A DNA stretch of 64,000 bases, taken from Talpa occidentalis (taxonomy: Eukaryota; Chordata; Mammalia; Eulipotyphla; Talpidae). Numbering within the stretch: the stretch's first letter is position 1; the number at the start of each line of letters is the position of its first letter. Below are positions 22,465-33,557 of this stretch, piece by piece. A model generated the notes under the pieces. That model made no database searches. It was not told where the DNA came from and saw only the letters and a list, made by a program, of their open reading frames with translations. The DNA lies in NCBI RefSeq assembly GCF_014898055.3, contig NW_023601104.1:74569106-74633105 (forward strand), in the 5' to 3' direction. A program made the position numbers and the translations under genes.

Positions 22465-22731
22465 GGAGCTTCTATGGTGGAGCAAAGGGTTAAGTCTCAG
22501 CACTATGAAACTATGGGCAGCCACTGCAGCATGAGTTCCATCCCAGGCCAGGAACTAACCCACATGGCACAGCAGACCTCTCCTGTCTCGCCCACTGCTC
22601 CCCTCAACAGTGTATTTTGGTAGATTTGCCTGTTCTACTCCCCACTCTGGTGAATCCTCTCATCCCCCTGCTCCTCTGGACTGTACCCCAGTTCTTATAT
22701 GTAAAAATAAAATCTTTAATTAAAAATAAAT
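22465..22731 (+). mobile_element. tRNA-derived SINE, old type, diverged
   Basis: 13 bp TSD AAATTCCAGGTGA at 22452-22464 and 22732-22744. The head is eroded (GGAGCTTCTATGGTGGAGCA; AGTTCCATCCC as the B box), while the body with CACATGGCACAGCAGACCTC and CTGCTCCCCTCAACAGTG is clear. Tail AAAATAAAATCTTTAATTAA. Confidence 0.92.
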
Positions 22732-22744
22732 AAATTCCAGGTGA

Positions 22745-23377
22745 CTGTGATAAAGCCTCAGTTAACATTTATTATTGAATGATCATCTCCTAGTAAATTC
22801 AGAGTATTGGTAGAAAATGTAAAGATCTATTTCACCTGAGTTCAAATCTTTCTGCTACCTATTATATGAATTCTGTTGAGTGAACTTCTCTGGGCTTCTA
22901 TCTGCTTTGTCATCTATAAAATATGACAGTTCTAAAACAATGGCTTCACAATTTCTCAACTACTTATTCACCTTTTAGGATAGTTAAAAAGAATTTTCAG
23001 TATCTATCATCAAAGTGTTAACTTTTTTTCCTCCTTTTGCTCTTGTGTCATTGTAGTGGATATAGCAGCCTGTTTACTGCAGTCATCAGAAAATTGCCAT
23101 CCGTGTGCTATAGTAGCCTTCTGTCCTGCTGAGCTGGGGCTCCATTGGAATGCTGTGCTCTATCAGCTGGACTCTCAGAGTACATGCCGACTTTCCAATC
23201 CATGTAATCCTTAATATATCTCTAGGACATGAGGAAGAGGCAGATAAGATCTTCAAGATGTGCTTTTTGAGAAACACACCAGTGTATACATATCTATTTT
23301 TCTCTGGTTTTGCATGGAAGGGTAGAAAGTGACACATGGGAGGTTAAGTCACTTATCCAAGAACCACAACAGTAAAT
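22745..23377. other. Unannotated interval
   Basis: No repeat recognised. Opposing frames at 23086-23337 (minus) and 23150-23332 (plus) overlap each other and show no domain; both look like chance. Confidence 0.45.
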
Positions 23378-23394
23378 AAGGGCACTAAGATTTA

Positions 23395-23656
23395 TTTATT
23401 TTTTTAAGATTTATTTATTCATGCATACAAGAACTGGGGTACAGGCCAGAAGTGTGAGGGGTAGGCATGAGAGGATTCACCAGAGACAGAGTAGGGAGCA
23501 GAACAGGCAGATCTACTGAAATAGAGTGAGAGAGTCAGAAGAGGTCTGCTGTGCCATGTGGGTCACCTTCTTGGCTGGGATCAAACTAGTGGTGCAGTGG
23601 CTGCGGATTGCTTCTTAGTGCTGATACTTAACCCCTTGCGCCACCAGGGAGGCCCC
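23395..23656 (-). mobile_element. tRNA-derived SINE, old type
   Basis: 17 bp TSD AAGGGCACTAAGATTTA at 23378-23394 and 23657-23673. On the minus strand the head is GGGGCCTCCCTGGTGGCGC. The CTGCTCCCCTCAGCAGTG segment is deleted (CTCTCACTCTATTTCAGTAG is left). The TCTTT terminator is shortened to TCTTA. Confidence 0.94.
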
Positions 23657-23726
23657 AAGGGCACTAAGATTTAAACCCAGGTCAAATAATTCTAAAATTT
23701 GTATTCTTTTTCTTTTAAACGAATTA

Positions 23727-24050
23727 ATTTTTTTTAGGTGAGGTAACATTAGGACTTCCTCACCCCCCAACAGATACCACCAGGCAGTGAAGCCACCAGA
23801 GAGTCACCCAGAGTTCCCACCATAGTTCGTTGTGCTTTCTTCCCTCTTTGTTCTTACCTTTCTCTCACCCCTTCTCCCCATTAGATGCTTCTGTTCTGCT
23901 GTCAGCTTTCAAGAGTTGGCTTTTAAGCTTGTCATCATCTGACCCTTCGTTTGGTTTCTCTGTATTTCATTTAGTAGTGACACCATCCAGTATTTATCTT
24001 TCTTCTTCTTATTTCACTTAGCTCCATCCATGCTCTCCAATCCTTCATCA
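23727..24050 (-). mobile_element. L1 3' UTR fragment, antisense
   Basis: After a T tract the sequence matches the antisense L1 3' end pattern seen at 11173-11520: CTTCCTCACCCCCCAACAG, a C/T-rich stretch, then TCATTTAGTAGTGACACCAT and CAGTATTTATCTTTCTTC. Truncated before the ORF2 end motif is complete. No clean TSD found. Confidence 0.7.
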
Positions 24051-26045
24051 TTTCAAAAAATACCATAATAAAATCTAGTGCTGTAATAGTTACTCAGGAA
24101 ATTCAGATTTTACTTCTCAGCTTCACTACCGAATTCACCTTAAGCAACTCAGTTATCCTTGGATGATTTCTCCATGAAGAAAATGTCCTGTTATCTGTCA
24201 CTCAGGAATAGAAAAAGCATTAAAAGCTAAAGCAAAATAGCACCAGGAAAGCCCTTTGGGCTCCAGAGAGGATGAATATTACATGTACACACAGTATTAA
24301 TATTTTATATTGAAGATTTCTGAGTACTGCCATTTTAAATACAAAAAAGTATTTTAAATTTAAACACTTTTTGAATACAAAAACCTGGACCCATGAATGG
24401 TAACCAGCCTTGAAATAGTCATAGCAATGCCAAAAGAGGGTAGAATAATGGGACAATGTCACCCAGGTAACTATCAGAGAAGGCTTCTGGATTGTTTCAA
24501 TTAGCAGCAAGAGTATGTATTTCCTGGGCTCAGGGCATATTCATCAACTACGCCATGCCAAGACTGAGTTCTGTTTTTTTACTAAAGATCTGTTCTAAAT
24601 CACTTTGTTCATAATATTGTCATCAAGTTTGCCATCCCAAATTAAGATGCATCACAAAATGAGCAAAGGAGATTTTTTCCCCCAGAGTATAACTACAGAA
24701 TGATTCAAGAAAGATAATATTGAGGATTAAGACTTGCTTTTATGAAAAGCTTTTCTTCCAAACTCTAGAATGCCACTGGGTGTACATTGCCACATCGACT
24801 CCCAAGGGCAAACAGCACATAATTCTGTACACAAACGTACTCAGTGATGTTTCTCTTGAAAACTTTTAAAAGCACCAACTTTTCCTGGGTTCCAGAAAGA
24901 CACTTAATCCACCATCAGCTACTTCTGCTTACACACTTGTGTGTGTACACAGTATGAAGACATCTATCATCTATGTGTTTTGTTCTTTTTCTTTTTTAGA
25001 ATGATCCCCAGTGCTTTACTGATTCCATCTCTTCAAATCCATTCTTTAAGTTTAACTAAATTTCCTAAATGACTTTTCCTTAAATTAAATGTGGGCATCT
25101 TTTCTCTCATTAGGATAGAGCTCAAGTCCATTCATAACAAGAAAGATATAAAATTATGTTAATTTTGGCATTATCACTGAAGCTTCTCTGAGCAACTCTA
25201 AATTGATTTGAAAGAGAAGGGAGTTAGGGAGGGAGGGAGAAGAAAGAGGAATAAAAAAATGGGGAAAGGGGAGGAAAGAAGGGGCGAAATGGAAGTAAAA
25301 AACAGTTAAGCTTAAATATAGCAGCTGAAGCTCCTGGCAACATGTGTACATACATTTACTTTAAGGAAGCATTTCAAGGGTTAAAAAATTTAACTTTTTA
25401 AAAAGAATTTAACCCCTAGCCAAGAGATTCAGACCCTCTTTCTGTGACTAGTATTTCACTCTGTCCTGTCTGCTGGTCATGAACCACTGTTACCCCATGA
25501 CCACATGCTGATCACACTTAAAGAAAGTCACCTTGCTGGAGAACATTTTCCTACTCAGGTATCTCTTACAGTTCAGTGCACATGATCTTGTCATTGCCTG
25601 AAAGGAAACAGCTCCTCCAAGTAGGTAGAATACGAGGTCATCTTGGCACTGCTTTCATTCCGAACGTCCTTCTTCTAACTTTGAGCTGGCCATCAGTTGC
25701 CTTCTTCATTTTGTTATATAAGCAGGATCTTCTCTTTCTCACTTTGCCCCAAGGGGTTTTTGACAACAGCTAAATAAACTGAAATCACCATCTCTTCCTA
25801 GAGCAAAGACCTAGAGTGAATTCACTGATAAGTAACTTTTCAATATTTAGCCTTTGCACCCATTTATCAAAATGTACATAAAATTGTTTCCTGGTGGTGA
25901 CCCAATGGCTTAAGATATTTTTTCTGAGGCTGTAGGAGACTGTTATTATTGTTTTCTATGCTTTGTCTTTAGTTTAGTTATGTATCATTAGTTTAGTTAT
26001 GCACCACTTTCTGCCCGGCATACTTTCTTATTTCTGTAATTGTTC
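24051..26045. other. Unannotated interval, mostly unique sequence
   Basis: About 2 kb. A purine-rich patch at 25216-25285 (GGGAGGGAGGGAGAAGAAAG) is the only low-complexity element; a 19 bp unit partly repeats at 25970-26001 (TAGTTTAGTTATG). The 96-residue minus frame at 24220-24510 has no recognisable domain. Confidence 0.45.
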
Positions 26046-26049
26046 CCCG

Positions 26050-26155
26050 TCTCTAATCTCCAGTCTCATGAATGACGAAATGGGGTGAGCTACTTGTCTA
26101 CTACCACAGAGGAGCTGGCACTGTCTACTGGATTAGGACGTCTGTCTTTCCAAAT
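26050..26155 (-). mobile_element. MIR fragment (weak)
   Basis: TGAATGACGAAATGGGGTGA, CTACTACCACAGAGGAGCTG and GGATTAGGACGTCTGTC loosely follow the reversed MIR. Confidence 0.4.
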
Positions 26156-27204
26156 GTGGCTATATGCACAGCCTGTTCAATGACATTCCTTTGCAAATAC
26201 TTTTTTTGTTAAAAGTTGGAAGGTCGGACCTTTTCATTTTCTCTTCTACCTTTAAGTCAACAAAGGACTGTTTAGGTTGTGGTTTCTTCCAGTTCTGGCC
26301 CACAGCTAGCATACTGGAGACTAGAGAATGTAGAGTTAAGAGAAAAGGGAGTTCTCAGGAAAGCATCATGAAATCCCCCCACCTCTAGTCATTGCCCCTG
26401 TTTTGTGTTGCTGGCCACTGATGTTGTTTGGGTTGTAAAAAAAGAAAATCGTCTTGCTTCACTTTTTCAGGCAGACATAAAACGGGGTTCTTTGAGGTTA
26501 GAACTAGAGCAAAGTATTTGGTTATATTGAAGAAACTGAAAATAGGAAACACTGAAGGAAATTTATAGATAAAAGTGTTTCTCTGGTCTGAATCACAGAG
26601 AATGTGAAATGTTTGGTTGTGGAGAAATTGTGGGCGTGTGTTTCTATATTGGCATTTTGACATAGACACAGGTGAGATCAGTGCCACCTTCCTGCAAAGT
26701 ACTCTAAAACCCTTTCTTCCTTAATTAATATGTTCCCTTTGAAGATAAAGGAACTGCTTCCAGTATGTGTTAGCATTCCTTTCACAGTTTAATCACTGTT
26801 AATTGGTATGTGATGTGATTTCCTTGCTACCCTAGAATGTGGTAGATATTATTCATGTATAATCCCAGGATTTCAGGCTGTGTTTTTAGGATGAGACCCT
26901 GTTATCTTTTATTTTTTCTTTTTTTGGCAAGAATCATTTGGGATTGAGATACATTTCATGCAGCAAATTCAAAGTAAATATTTAAATTTATTTTATTTTT
27001 ATATCTAAAAATTTCAAAGCACTTACAGATATTATTACCCTTTGGTCAATCCTTGGAAACAAGTGTTTTGATTTTTACCTCTAACTTAGAGGTAACAAAT
27101 GGAAGTAAGATGATTGAAGGCATAGTATCACATTGCTTTTACTTACTGGGTTCTCAGTAAAGGTTTGGAACTTATTGAATGACAGGTTTCTTTCTGATAT
27201 TCCT
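26156..27204. other. Unannotated interval
   Basis: About 1 kb. The 100-residue minus frame at 26385-26687 starts with M but has no domain, signal peptide or splice setting I recognise. A MIR-like scrap may lie at about 27015-27120 (AAGCACTTACAGATATTA). Confidence 0.4.
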
Positions 27205-27335
27205 CTAGAACAATGCTTCACAACCTTCCTTATATCATGGCACACATGGAAATTGATACTGTTTATATGACATATGAGCTGTATTTTTCAGAGAACATCT
27301 CTAGTACTAACATAATTTGGAGGTAAACAATAGTG
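27205..27335 (+). mobile_element. Possible hAT-type DNA transposon remnant
   Basis: CTAGAACAATGCTTCACAAC followed by ATCATGGCACACATGGAAAT resembles the left end of non-autonomous hAT elements (CAGTGGTTCTCAACC-type). The right end is not found. Confidence 0.35.
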
Positions 27336-28059
27336 AAAAATGTTATTACTGTATCTGCTGAGTAAGATACTCTGATAGACTTGGTATGTTACAGTGCTTG
27401 CCTGTGACATGGGTAAACAGACAAAACACATCCATCGAAGTGCTGTGCTGACATCACCCTCGAGAGATACATGAATTAAAAGAAGTCCCAAATGCTGGGA
27501 CTCCAGTCAGTTCAAATCTTTCTTGAAGACAGCTGGTTCTTACACAGGTGGTATAGAGTATCCCTGTGTGTGCTGGGGTGGAGTGTGTTCTCTGGTTCAC
27601 TCTGTTCCTACCTGACATTCTGTGACAAAAGTTTGGTCTGTGAGACTGACAGTTTCTCAGTCTTGAAGAACGTGATAGACTGGAGTGTTTTCTATTTCCA
27701 GTAATCATCGTAATGGTCCATCATCTATCACCTTAAAATACCCAACTTTGGAGAGATAATGAATCAAAGCCTGCATTTTTAGAGAGTTTAGTTTGATTAA
27801 GCCTAGAGTATTTTGAGAACTCCACCTCTTTCATCTTTATTTTGCCCTTTTGTTGCATCTTGTGCAAACCTGTTTATCTGACAGCATGCTTGCAAATGCC
27901 TCCCGTTGCCCTAGTTAATGGTGGTTTGCGAGTAGGAGGTCATCCTGCCCTCTGACACATGGGGGAGTTGTACTGTTAGAGAGATCCAGGTGAAATTACT
28001 CTTTTTAGAGAAAGCCCTTGACGTTGATAATGGAGCTATGATCGTGACAATCATCTTGC
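27336..28059. other. Unannotated interval
   Basis: Frames of 84 residues (27454-27708 minus) and 70 residues (27492-27704 plus) overlap on opposite strands. Neither resembles a protein family. No repeat recognised. Confidence 0.4.
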
Positions 28060-28530
28060 TATGTATGTTTGACAACATTTTAGGCACTATTCTAAGATCA
28101 TGAGTTTAATCCTTACAACAACTTTAAGAGGTAACTACCCTCATTATCCCCTTTTTTTTTTTTAAGATTTATTTATTTATTTATACAAGCACTGGGTACA
28201 GTCAGAAGCGCGGGAGGGTGAGAGAATTCACCAGAGCCAGAGCAGAGAGCAGAACAGGCAGAAGGACCAAAGTACACTGCTGAGGGGAGCAGCGGGCGGC
28301 AGGAGAGGTCTGTGCGCCATGTGGGACCCTCTCACTAGAGGCCGGGGATCGAACTGGTGTTGCAGAGGCTGCAGGCATCTTCGCAACCCAGCGCTCAACC
28401 GCTGTGCCACAGGGGAGGCCCCTCATTATCCCTTTTTGAAAGTGAGGAAACTGAGGCAAAGTGAGGCTAAGTAACTTCCCAGGTAGTACAGGCAGTGAAT
28501 TTCAGAACCAGGATGAAAAACCAGAATGTC
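28060..28530 (-). mobile_element. MIR split by a SINE
   Basis: Left part: TTTTAGGCACTATTCTAAGA, TTAATCCTTACAACAACTTT, AGAGGTAACTACCCTCATTA. Right part, after the SINE: GAAAGTGAGGAAACTGAGGC, AAGTAACTTCCCAGGTAGTA, TTTCAGAACCAGGATG. Removing 28151-28422 and one TSD copy restores a continuous MIR. Confidence 0.85.
28151..28422 (-). mobile_element. tRNA-derived SINE, young type, inside a MIR
   Basis: TSD CTCATTATCCC at 28140-28150 and 28423-28433, followed by T-rich sequence on both sides. On the minus strand: head GGGGCCTCCCCTGTGGCAC, B box AGTTCGATCCCCGG, body intact, tail ATAAATAAATAAATCTTAAA. It lacks the GCTGCTCCCCGGC loop of the longer young copies. Confidence 0.95.
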
Positions 28531-29639
28531 TAGCTGTACAGAGGTGGGTGGGAGAGACATCCTAGGGAACAGATGCATAGACTATACAGAATCTGGCTTG
28601 GTGAATCCCATACTAAACTGTATTTCAAGAAATACAGAAGAGAGGGGGAAATGTGGGAAGACCAAGGGTTTATTTGGGCGGGAGCAGCCAGGGAGAGTTT
28701 GGAACCTGCTTGGTGACTATAGGGAAACTTCCTTCACAAACAGCTTGGGGCACTAAAACAGGAATTGGCAGGACAAGCCAGCATCACCTCACGAAGCAGA
28801 TGAAGAGAGGGAAACAATAGTGGAGGCACTGGTGTTTTGTACTTAGTTGAGCACATAACCTAATGTGAAAGTTCGTTCATTAGTTACATCAACATTTGGA
28901 TGCTCTTTGAAAGCCTTTTCTGACGAGGTATGAGAATGACTTGAGGCTGGGATTTGGTCTTGACCCTGTGCCACAGCAAACAAAATGAAACTCTCCTGGA
29001 GCTAAAGGTAGTCAAGATGAAAGTGTGTTTATATAGATGAACAGTGGGATTTATGCATTGACTCTGGAAGGTAATCCCACGTTCAGGGCACCATGAATAC
29101 CATGCTGTATCCCTAAACTGGTAAATTACCATGAGCTTTTATGAGAATGGATCTTGGGAAGCACATAGATGAAATTCAGCCTGTTTCACCTCAAGTCCAG
29201 GGCCTACTAATGCCATCCAGGTGCGCAGGTTACCCAAGCTTTCTGCCTTGGAAGCCTCAAAGAGGAACTTTCATCCCAAAGGGAAGCTTTGAAGAATACC
29301 AAGGCCCCTTCTGTCTGTCCTTGTTTTTTGTATTCTTTCTGCCCACATGTGGTAATTGGAGATACTTGTGGTGTTAAAGGCGGACTTGTCCCTTCTCAGC
29401 CTACCCCTCCACCGTGAAACTTTAAGCCTGTGGCTTCGATGGTGCACAACATTGACTTCTCTGCAGCGTCCCTCAGATGTAAAAGGAGAATGGCTGAAAC
29501 ACTAGAAAGGGGGATATAGGAAATCACTAAACAACAATTTTCCACGTCTATAGATCCTTTCATGTGAGGGCAAAAGAAGCTGAGGAGAGGGTGCCTCCAG
29601 AAGGATTGTGTAGGGGGGAGGGGGGAGGTGCATAATTTA
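28531..29639. other. Unannotated interval
   Basis: About 1.1 kb of relatively GC-balanced unique sequence with frames of 76-82 residues on both strands, none recognisable. A G-rich run (TAGGGGGGAGGGGGGAGG) lies at 29611-29628. Confidence 0.45.
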
Positions 29640-29760
29640 AAACTCTCTGCTTATGGGCTAAGGAACTAAAGATCAAAGGGCCGTGTCTTCAGAATTACAC
29701 AGTGAGTCACTGGAAATACTCTGAGTAAAAGTCAGGCATCCTGTTCTCCAATCTTATGTG
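29640..29760 (-). mobile_element. MIR fragment
   Basis: CTAAGGAACTAAAGATCAAA, TTACACAGTGAGTCACTGG and AGTCAGGCATCCTGTTCTCC follow the reversed MIR. Confidence 0.5.
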
Positions 29761-30405
29761 GCTAATAAGTAAAATTGGCTTTTAAGCCTTACATTTATTT
29801 ACTTTTTTTTCATTTAGATCCAGTGCCATCCTAAAGAATATAATTATGTATGCATTATAGATTAAGTTTTCAAACCCTAGAACATGATGAGGTATTTTGC
29901 CGTGATGATATGGTGGGTAAAGTGAAAGGTACTTGAGAACCCTCATGTCTATTGTGTGGTCCCTGTGCTCCCATGGGGCTGGGGCCTCCCTGAAAAACCA
30001 CTGCTATTATTCAGGCCATCTTGTGGCTTCCTTTTCGAAGTTCCCCTTTAAGAGAGATTTTTCCAAAGCTAAATTAACAACTACACAGTGTACCGGGTAA
30101 CTCTATGATTTACTTTTTCCAATTTTGACTGCTATAAGCATTTCAGTCTGTTGCCCACTAGTTCAAATCAGCATGTTGGTTTTGACTTTATCTCCAAATG
30201 TAATGACTTACATATTACAGACAAATGTGCTTGCATAGTTGAGGGCAATAGGATTTTCTTGAACAGAGAATATGTAAGTTTTCTAAATGTTTTAGTATTT
30301 CAGTTTGGATTCTTCCTTCATATGTCCTCTTGATCTATATGCCAGTTTCTGATTTTGGGTGACCTGAATTGAAAGTCAGGTGAATTGAGGTGCAGATGGT
30401 TAAAT
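29761..30405. other. Unannotated interval
   Basis: No named repeat. A 60-residue frame at 30151-30333 shows no domain. Confidence 0.45.
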
Positions 30406-30456
30406 CGTGTGTGTGTGTGTGTGTGTGTGTGCATGCGTGCGTGCGCGCACACACAT
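30406..30456. repeat. (TG)n-(GC)-(CA)n alternating pyrimidine-purine tract
   Basis: 51 bases alternate strictly pyrimidine-purine: (GT)n, then GCATGCGTGCGTGCGCGC, then ACACACAT. The CG-rich core and TG/CA arms favour Z-DNA. The 130-residue minus frame at 30400-30792 gets its His/Thr-rich end from this tract and is not a gene. Confidence 0.95.
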
Positions 30457-30787
30457 CTGTGTGTTCATTTGATGAAAGGGAGCCATAGAGATGTCAGTCT
30501 TCTCACCACCTATCAAAAGCTGGAAGAAATATCCATTGCAGAGATGCATCCTAATATACCTTTCCCAAGTATGTTCTAACAGGTCACCTCCCAGAGAAAA
30601 TGTGGATCTATTGGCCTCTTTGTTTCTTAGAGATTTAAGGGACATTAACTCTCTGTGACTGTACTTTGAGAGATGAGACTTGGGACTGTCACCTTTGGGG
30701 TCATGCAAGGAATACATTAGGCAGGGAAACTTACACAAATCTCCTGGGATGCATGCAAATATCAGGGAGCAATGATAAAGTGAAAAC
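30457..30787. other. Unannotated interval
   Basis: Unique-looking sequence between the alternating tract and a MIR; nothing recognised. Confidence 0.45.
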
Positions 30788-31022
30788 AACATGAGCTTTT
30801 GAGTCAGCCAGATTAGGACTTAATGCTGTCTCCACCACTTCCTAGATGTCTACCTTTAGATTGATTATTTTATTGCTATGATCTGCAGTTTCCTCATTTG
30901 TAAAAATGAGGATAGTAATAATTTCTATGCAGATTTTGTGTGTGTGTGATGATTAACTAAGAATATATATGTGAAAGCTTCTAGGATATAGTTAGTATAC
31001 TATCAATAAATACTAGTTTTGC
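30788..31022 (+). mobile_element. MIR, nearly full length
   Basis: GAGCTTTTGAGTCAGCCAGA, TCTCCACCACTTCCTAGATG, CAGTTTCCTCATTTGTAAAA, GGATAGTAATAATTTC, TGATTAACTAAG and TCAATAAATACTAG follow the MIR consensus from the tRNA-related part to the end. Confidence 0.88.
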
Positions 31023-31059
31023 TTTCCTGGTTTTAAGCAGCTGCCTTCTTACCGTATCC

Positions 31060-31210
31060 CCACATGACCAAGAGCAGAGAGAGGAGACTGCTTATGTCTC
31101 CTCTTATAAGGGCACTAATCCCAACATGAGGACATTGTCCTCTTGACCTAATTATTTCCCAAAGGCCTCATGTCTAAGTACCATCATATTGAAATTAAGA
31201 TTTTAACATA
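31060..31210 (+). mobile_element. Ancient dispersed repeat, family not assigned
   Basis: CTCCTCTTATAAGGGCACTA, AATCCCAACATGAGGACATT, CTTGACCTAATTATTTCCCA, AAGGCCTCATGTCTAAGTAC and ACCATCATATTGAAATTAAG form a block I recognise as widespread in placental genomes. I cannot name the family with confidence. Confidence 0.6.
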
Positions 31211-31315
31211 TGCATTTTAGGATGGATGCATTGTGCATGTCTGATTTGGAAAATTATATGCTGTAATTTATTTTAACTTATGTTTTTCTCTCCATAAAAC
31301 ACTATCAAAGATCTT

Positions 31316-31579
31316 TTTTTAAAAAAAAGATTTATTTATACAAGAACCGGGGTACAGGCCAGATGTGTGGGAGGGTAAGAGGATTCATCAGAGACAGAGT
31401 GGGGAACAGAACAGGCAGACTGACTGAAAATACACTGCTGAGGGGAGCAGCGAGTGAGACAGGAGAGGTCTGCTGAGCCATTTGGGTTGCTCTGCGGTGG
31501 CGGGGATCGAACCGTCACTGTAGAGGCCGCGGACAGCTTCACAGCGCTGCGCTCAACTGCCTGCGCCACCAAGGAGGCC
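31316..31579 (-). mobile_element. tRNA-derived SINE, intermediate type
   Basis: TSD CTATCAAAGATCTT at 31302-31315 and 31580-31593. On the minus strand the head is GGGCCTCCTTGGTGGCGCAG with GCGCTGTGAAGCTGTCC. The B box is mutated (GGTTCGATCCC keeps its core but is preceded by GTGAC). Tail TTGTATAAATAAATCTTTTT. Confidence 0.94.
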
Positions 31580-31849
31580 CTATCAAAGATCTTCTTAAAG
31601 CTTGAGTAGACATTGAGATTTTGATGAATCTTTTCATGACATGCTTATAACACATGTATGATTCCATCTGTCCTTTGATTTTCTTAACCTATGTGAAATT
31701 CCGATAGACTAAGAGTTCACTGACAGAAAATACTTTACCTTGCTGGTGGCATTTGTCTGTCAAAGCCTAATCAGTAGACTGAGGAAGATAGACTGATCCA
31801 TGGCTTTGTTAGAGTGTGACTGGTCACATGGCCTGGCTAATTTGTTACC

Positions 31850-32190
31850 TTTATGGAGGCTTGTAACACTAGATATTGTCATACATCACCCCCCAGATCT
31901 CAATGATTTAATAAATACAAATTTATTTCCTACATCAAGTTTATTAGATGTTTGTGTTTGGTGGGAGGCTCTTCTCCCCAAGTGATAATTTCCTCCATCT
32001 TGTGGCTCCACCGTTTTCAACAAATAGCTTCCAAGGTCACCCTAGAAGAATAAAGAGCATGAAGGACTTGCAAATGGGAGGCTTTTTTGGGGCCAAGTTT
32101 ACAGGTATCTCAGATCACTCCCCCAGTAAGCTTTAGCTTATTCACATGGCCACATTGAAATGCGCTAGGAAAGCATTCTTTTTGTGTTTG
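31850..32190 (+). mobile_element. Ancient dispersed repeat, family not assigned
   Basis: TACAAATTTATTTCCTACAT, GTGGGAGGCTCTTCTCCCCA, CCTCCATCTTGTGGCTCCAC, CTTCCAAGGTCACCCTAGAA, CAAATGGGAGGC and TTCACATGGCCACATTG are in the order of a placental repeat I recognise but cannot name. The overlapping frames of 61-62 residues are incidental. Confidence 0.55.
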
Positions 32191-32251
32191 CTCCTCCCAA
32201 GTCCAGTATTTCTTAAAATGTAAAAATCATGAAGAACAAAAAGAATGGAGA

Positions 32252-32545
32252 ATTTCTAGTCAGTGGGGTGTCTCTGTTTTGGTTAATGTCTCTTTTGCTG
32301 TGCAGGAGCTTTTCAGTTTGATGCAATCCCAGGTGTTTATCTTTTCCTTGACTTTCTTTGCTTTGGGTGATGAGTCTTTAAAGATATTATTGCAATGAAT
32401 GTCTTGTAGTGTTTTACCTATATTTTCTTCTATATATTTTATGGTTTCAGGTATTATGTCCAGTTCTTTTATGCATTTTGAGTTGATTTTTGTGTATGGT
32501 GAAAGGTAGTGGTCCAGTTTCATTTTTTTGCATGTGGTGATACAG
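32252..32545 (-). mobile_element. L1 ORF2 C-terminal fragment, antisense
   Basis: On the minus strand 32260-32523 is open for 87 residues and shows LINE-1 ORF2 C-terminal features: [16 protein letters not shown], a [16 protein letters not shown] stretch, and [15 protein letters not shown]. This piece lies downstream of the reverse transcriptase domain. Both ends are truncated and no poly(A) is attached. The open frame over a dead fragment indicates moderate age. Confidence 0.9.
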
Positions 32546-32974
32546 TTTTCTCATAGGAAAATTTTTGATACCAATTTTCTTTTCTCATATTCCTTCAAAG
32601 TTCCTTAGATCCTATTTGGATGGTCAGTACCCTACAAAGTTAAAAAAGAAGAGAGTGGGGATGGGTTTGCGGGGTTGGGGTACATGTGAGTTTTCTTATT
32701 CAAGAACTTTTAGGATGATTGTTAAGAGGCAGCTGTTGACTATGGCTCTGCTTTCATTTTAGCCAAGCCACTACTTGTGACTGTTGTTCTGACAGTCTGA
32801 ATCACCAATTATGGACTTACCTGGGGAAAGTAATTCCCCCCACCCCCAACCCCACCTCTCTTATCATTCTTCCTGGCAATGAGCTTGTGAAAACTAATTG
32901 AATTTAGGGGTGGTGATGATCTGCTCTGAGAGATGGATTGAGTTATCCACCTAGAAACAAATCTTATCTAGTCC
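32546..32974. other. Unannotated interval
   Basis: Nothing recognised; a C-rich run at 32837-32856. Confidence 0.4.
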
Positions 32975-33082
32975 CTTTTCTATTTAAAAACTCTTCAACT
33001 TCTCAACAGGGTAGAATCTAAATCAGTAGCTTGGAGTGTCCCATTTTCTTGGCTCACCTCTCCAACCTCCAGGCATCCCATT

Positions 33083-33502
33083 TGTAAGGGCAGGACTGGA
33101 CATGGGGCAGGTTTTCTAGGATCCCATGCAGACCGGGTAAAGGAGGAGTCCTGGAGCCCTCAGTGGTTTTGCAGGCTTTTATTGGGATTACCAGGTACAC
33201 GGCAGGCAGGGGTGCTGGGGGGCCGGGAGGCTGGCAGGCCTCCCAGCCCCCAGCAAATCTGCACTCTCTCTGGGCTCTCTGCCCTTCTCTTGGCTTCTCT
33301 CTGGCTTCTCTCTTGGCTTCTACTGGCGTCCCTGTGATGCCGCCCTTAAAAAGCACAGTCTTAGCCCAGGTAAATCCCATCTACCTCTGCCCACACCCTA
33401 CTCCAGGTGCACGCCATCAGGCATGCATTCAGGACGGCAAGGATCCATCATCTATCCTGATGGCGGGAGGGCAGAAAAGCCTGACATTTTCTTTACCCTA
33501 CA
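33083..33502 (-). mobile_element. Solo LTR 1 (endogenous retrovirus)
   Basis: On the minus strand it starts TGTAGGGTAAAG and ends CCTTACA (TG...CA ends with short inverted repeats). It is flanked by the 5 bp duplication CCATT at 33078-33082 and 33503-33507. A polyadenylation signal AATAAA lies at 33178-33183 on the minus strand. The R/U5 side has CTCCTTTACCCGGTCTGCAT. No internal viral sequence is present, so it is a recombined solo LTR. Confidence 0.9.
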
Positions 33503-33557
33503 CCATTCCAGATATATGTGCTTCAGACACACTGCATTTTCTCATTTCCTTGCTGTG

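Noticed and set aside
29611..29628. G-quadruplex candidate
   Set aside because: Only two long G runs plus GG; it does not meet the four-run G3 pattern with loops.
30400..30792. 130-residue minus frame with a His/Thr-rich end
   Set aside because: The end is the translated (TG)n tract, and the rest has no recognisable domain.
32260..32523. 87-residue minus frame as a cellular gene
   Set aside because: Its motifs are those of the LINE-1 ORF2 C-terminus, and it lacks the rest of the protein.
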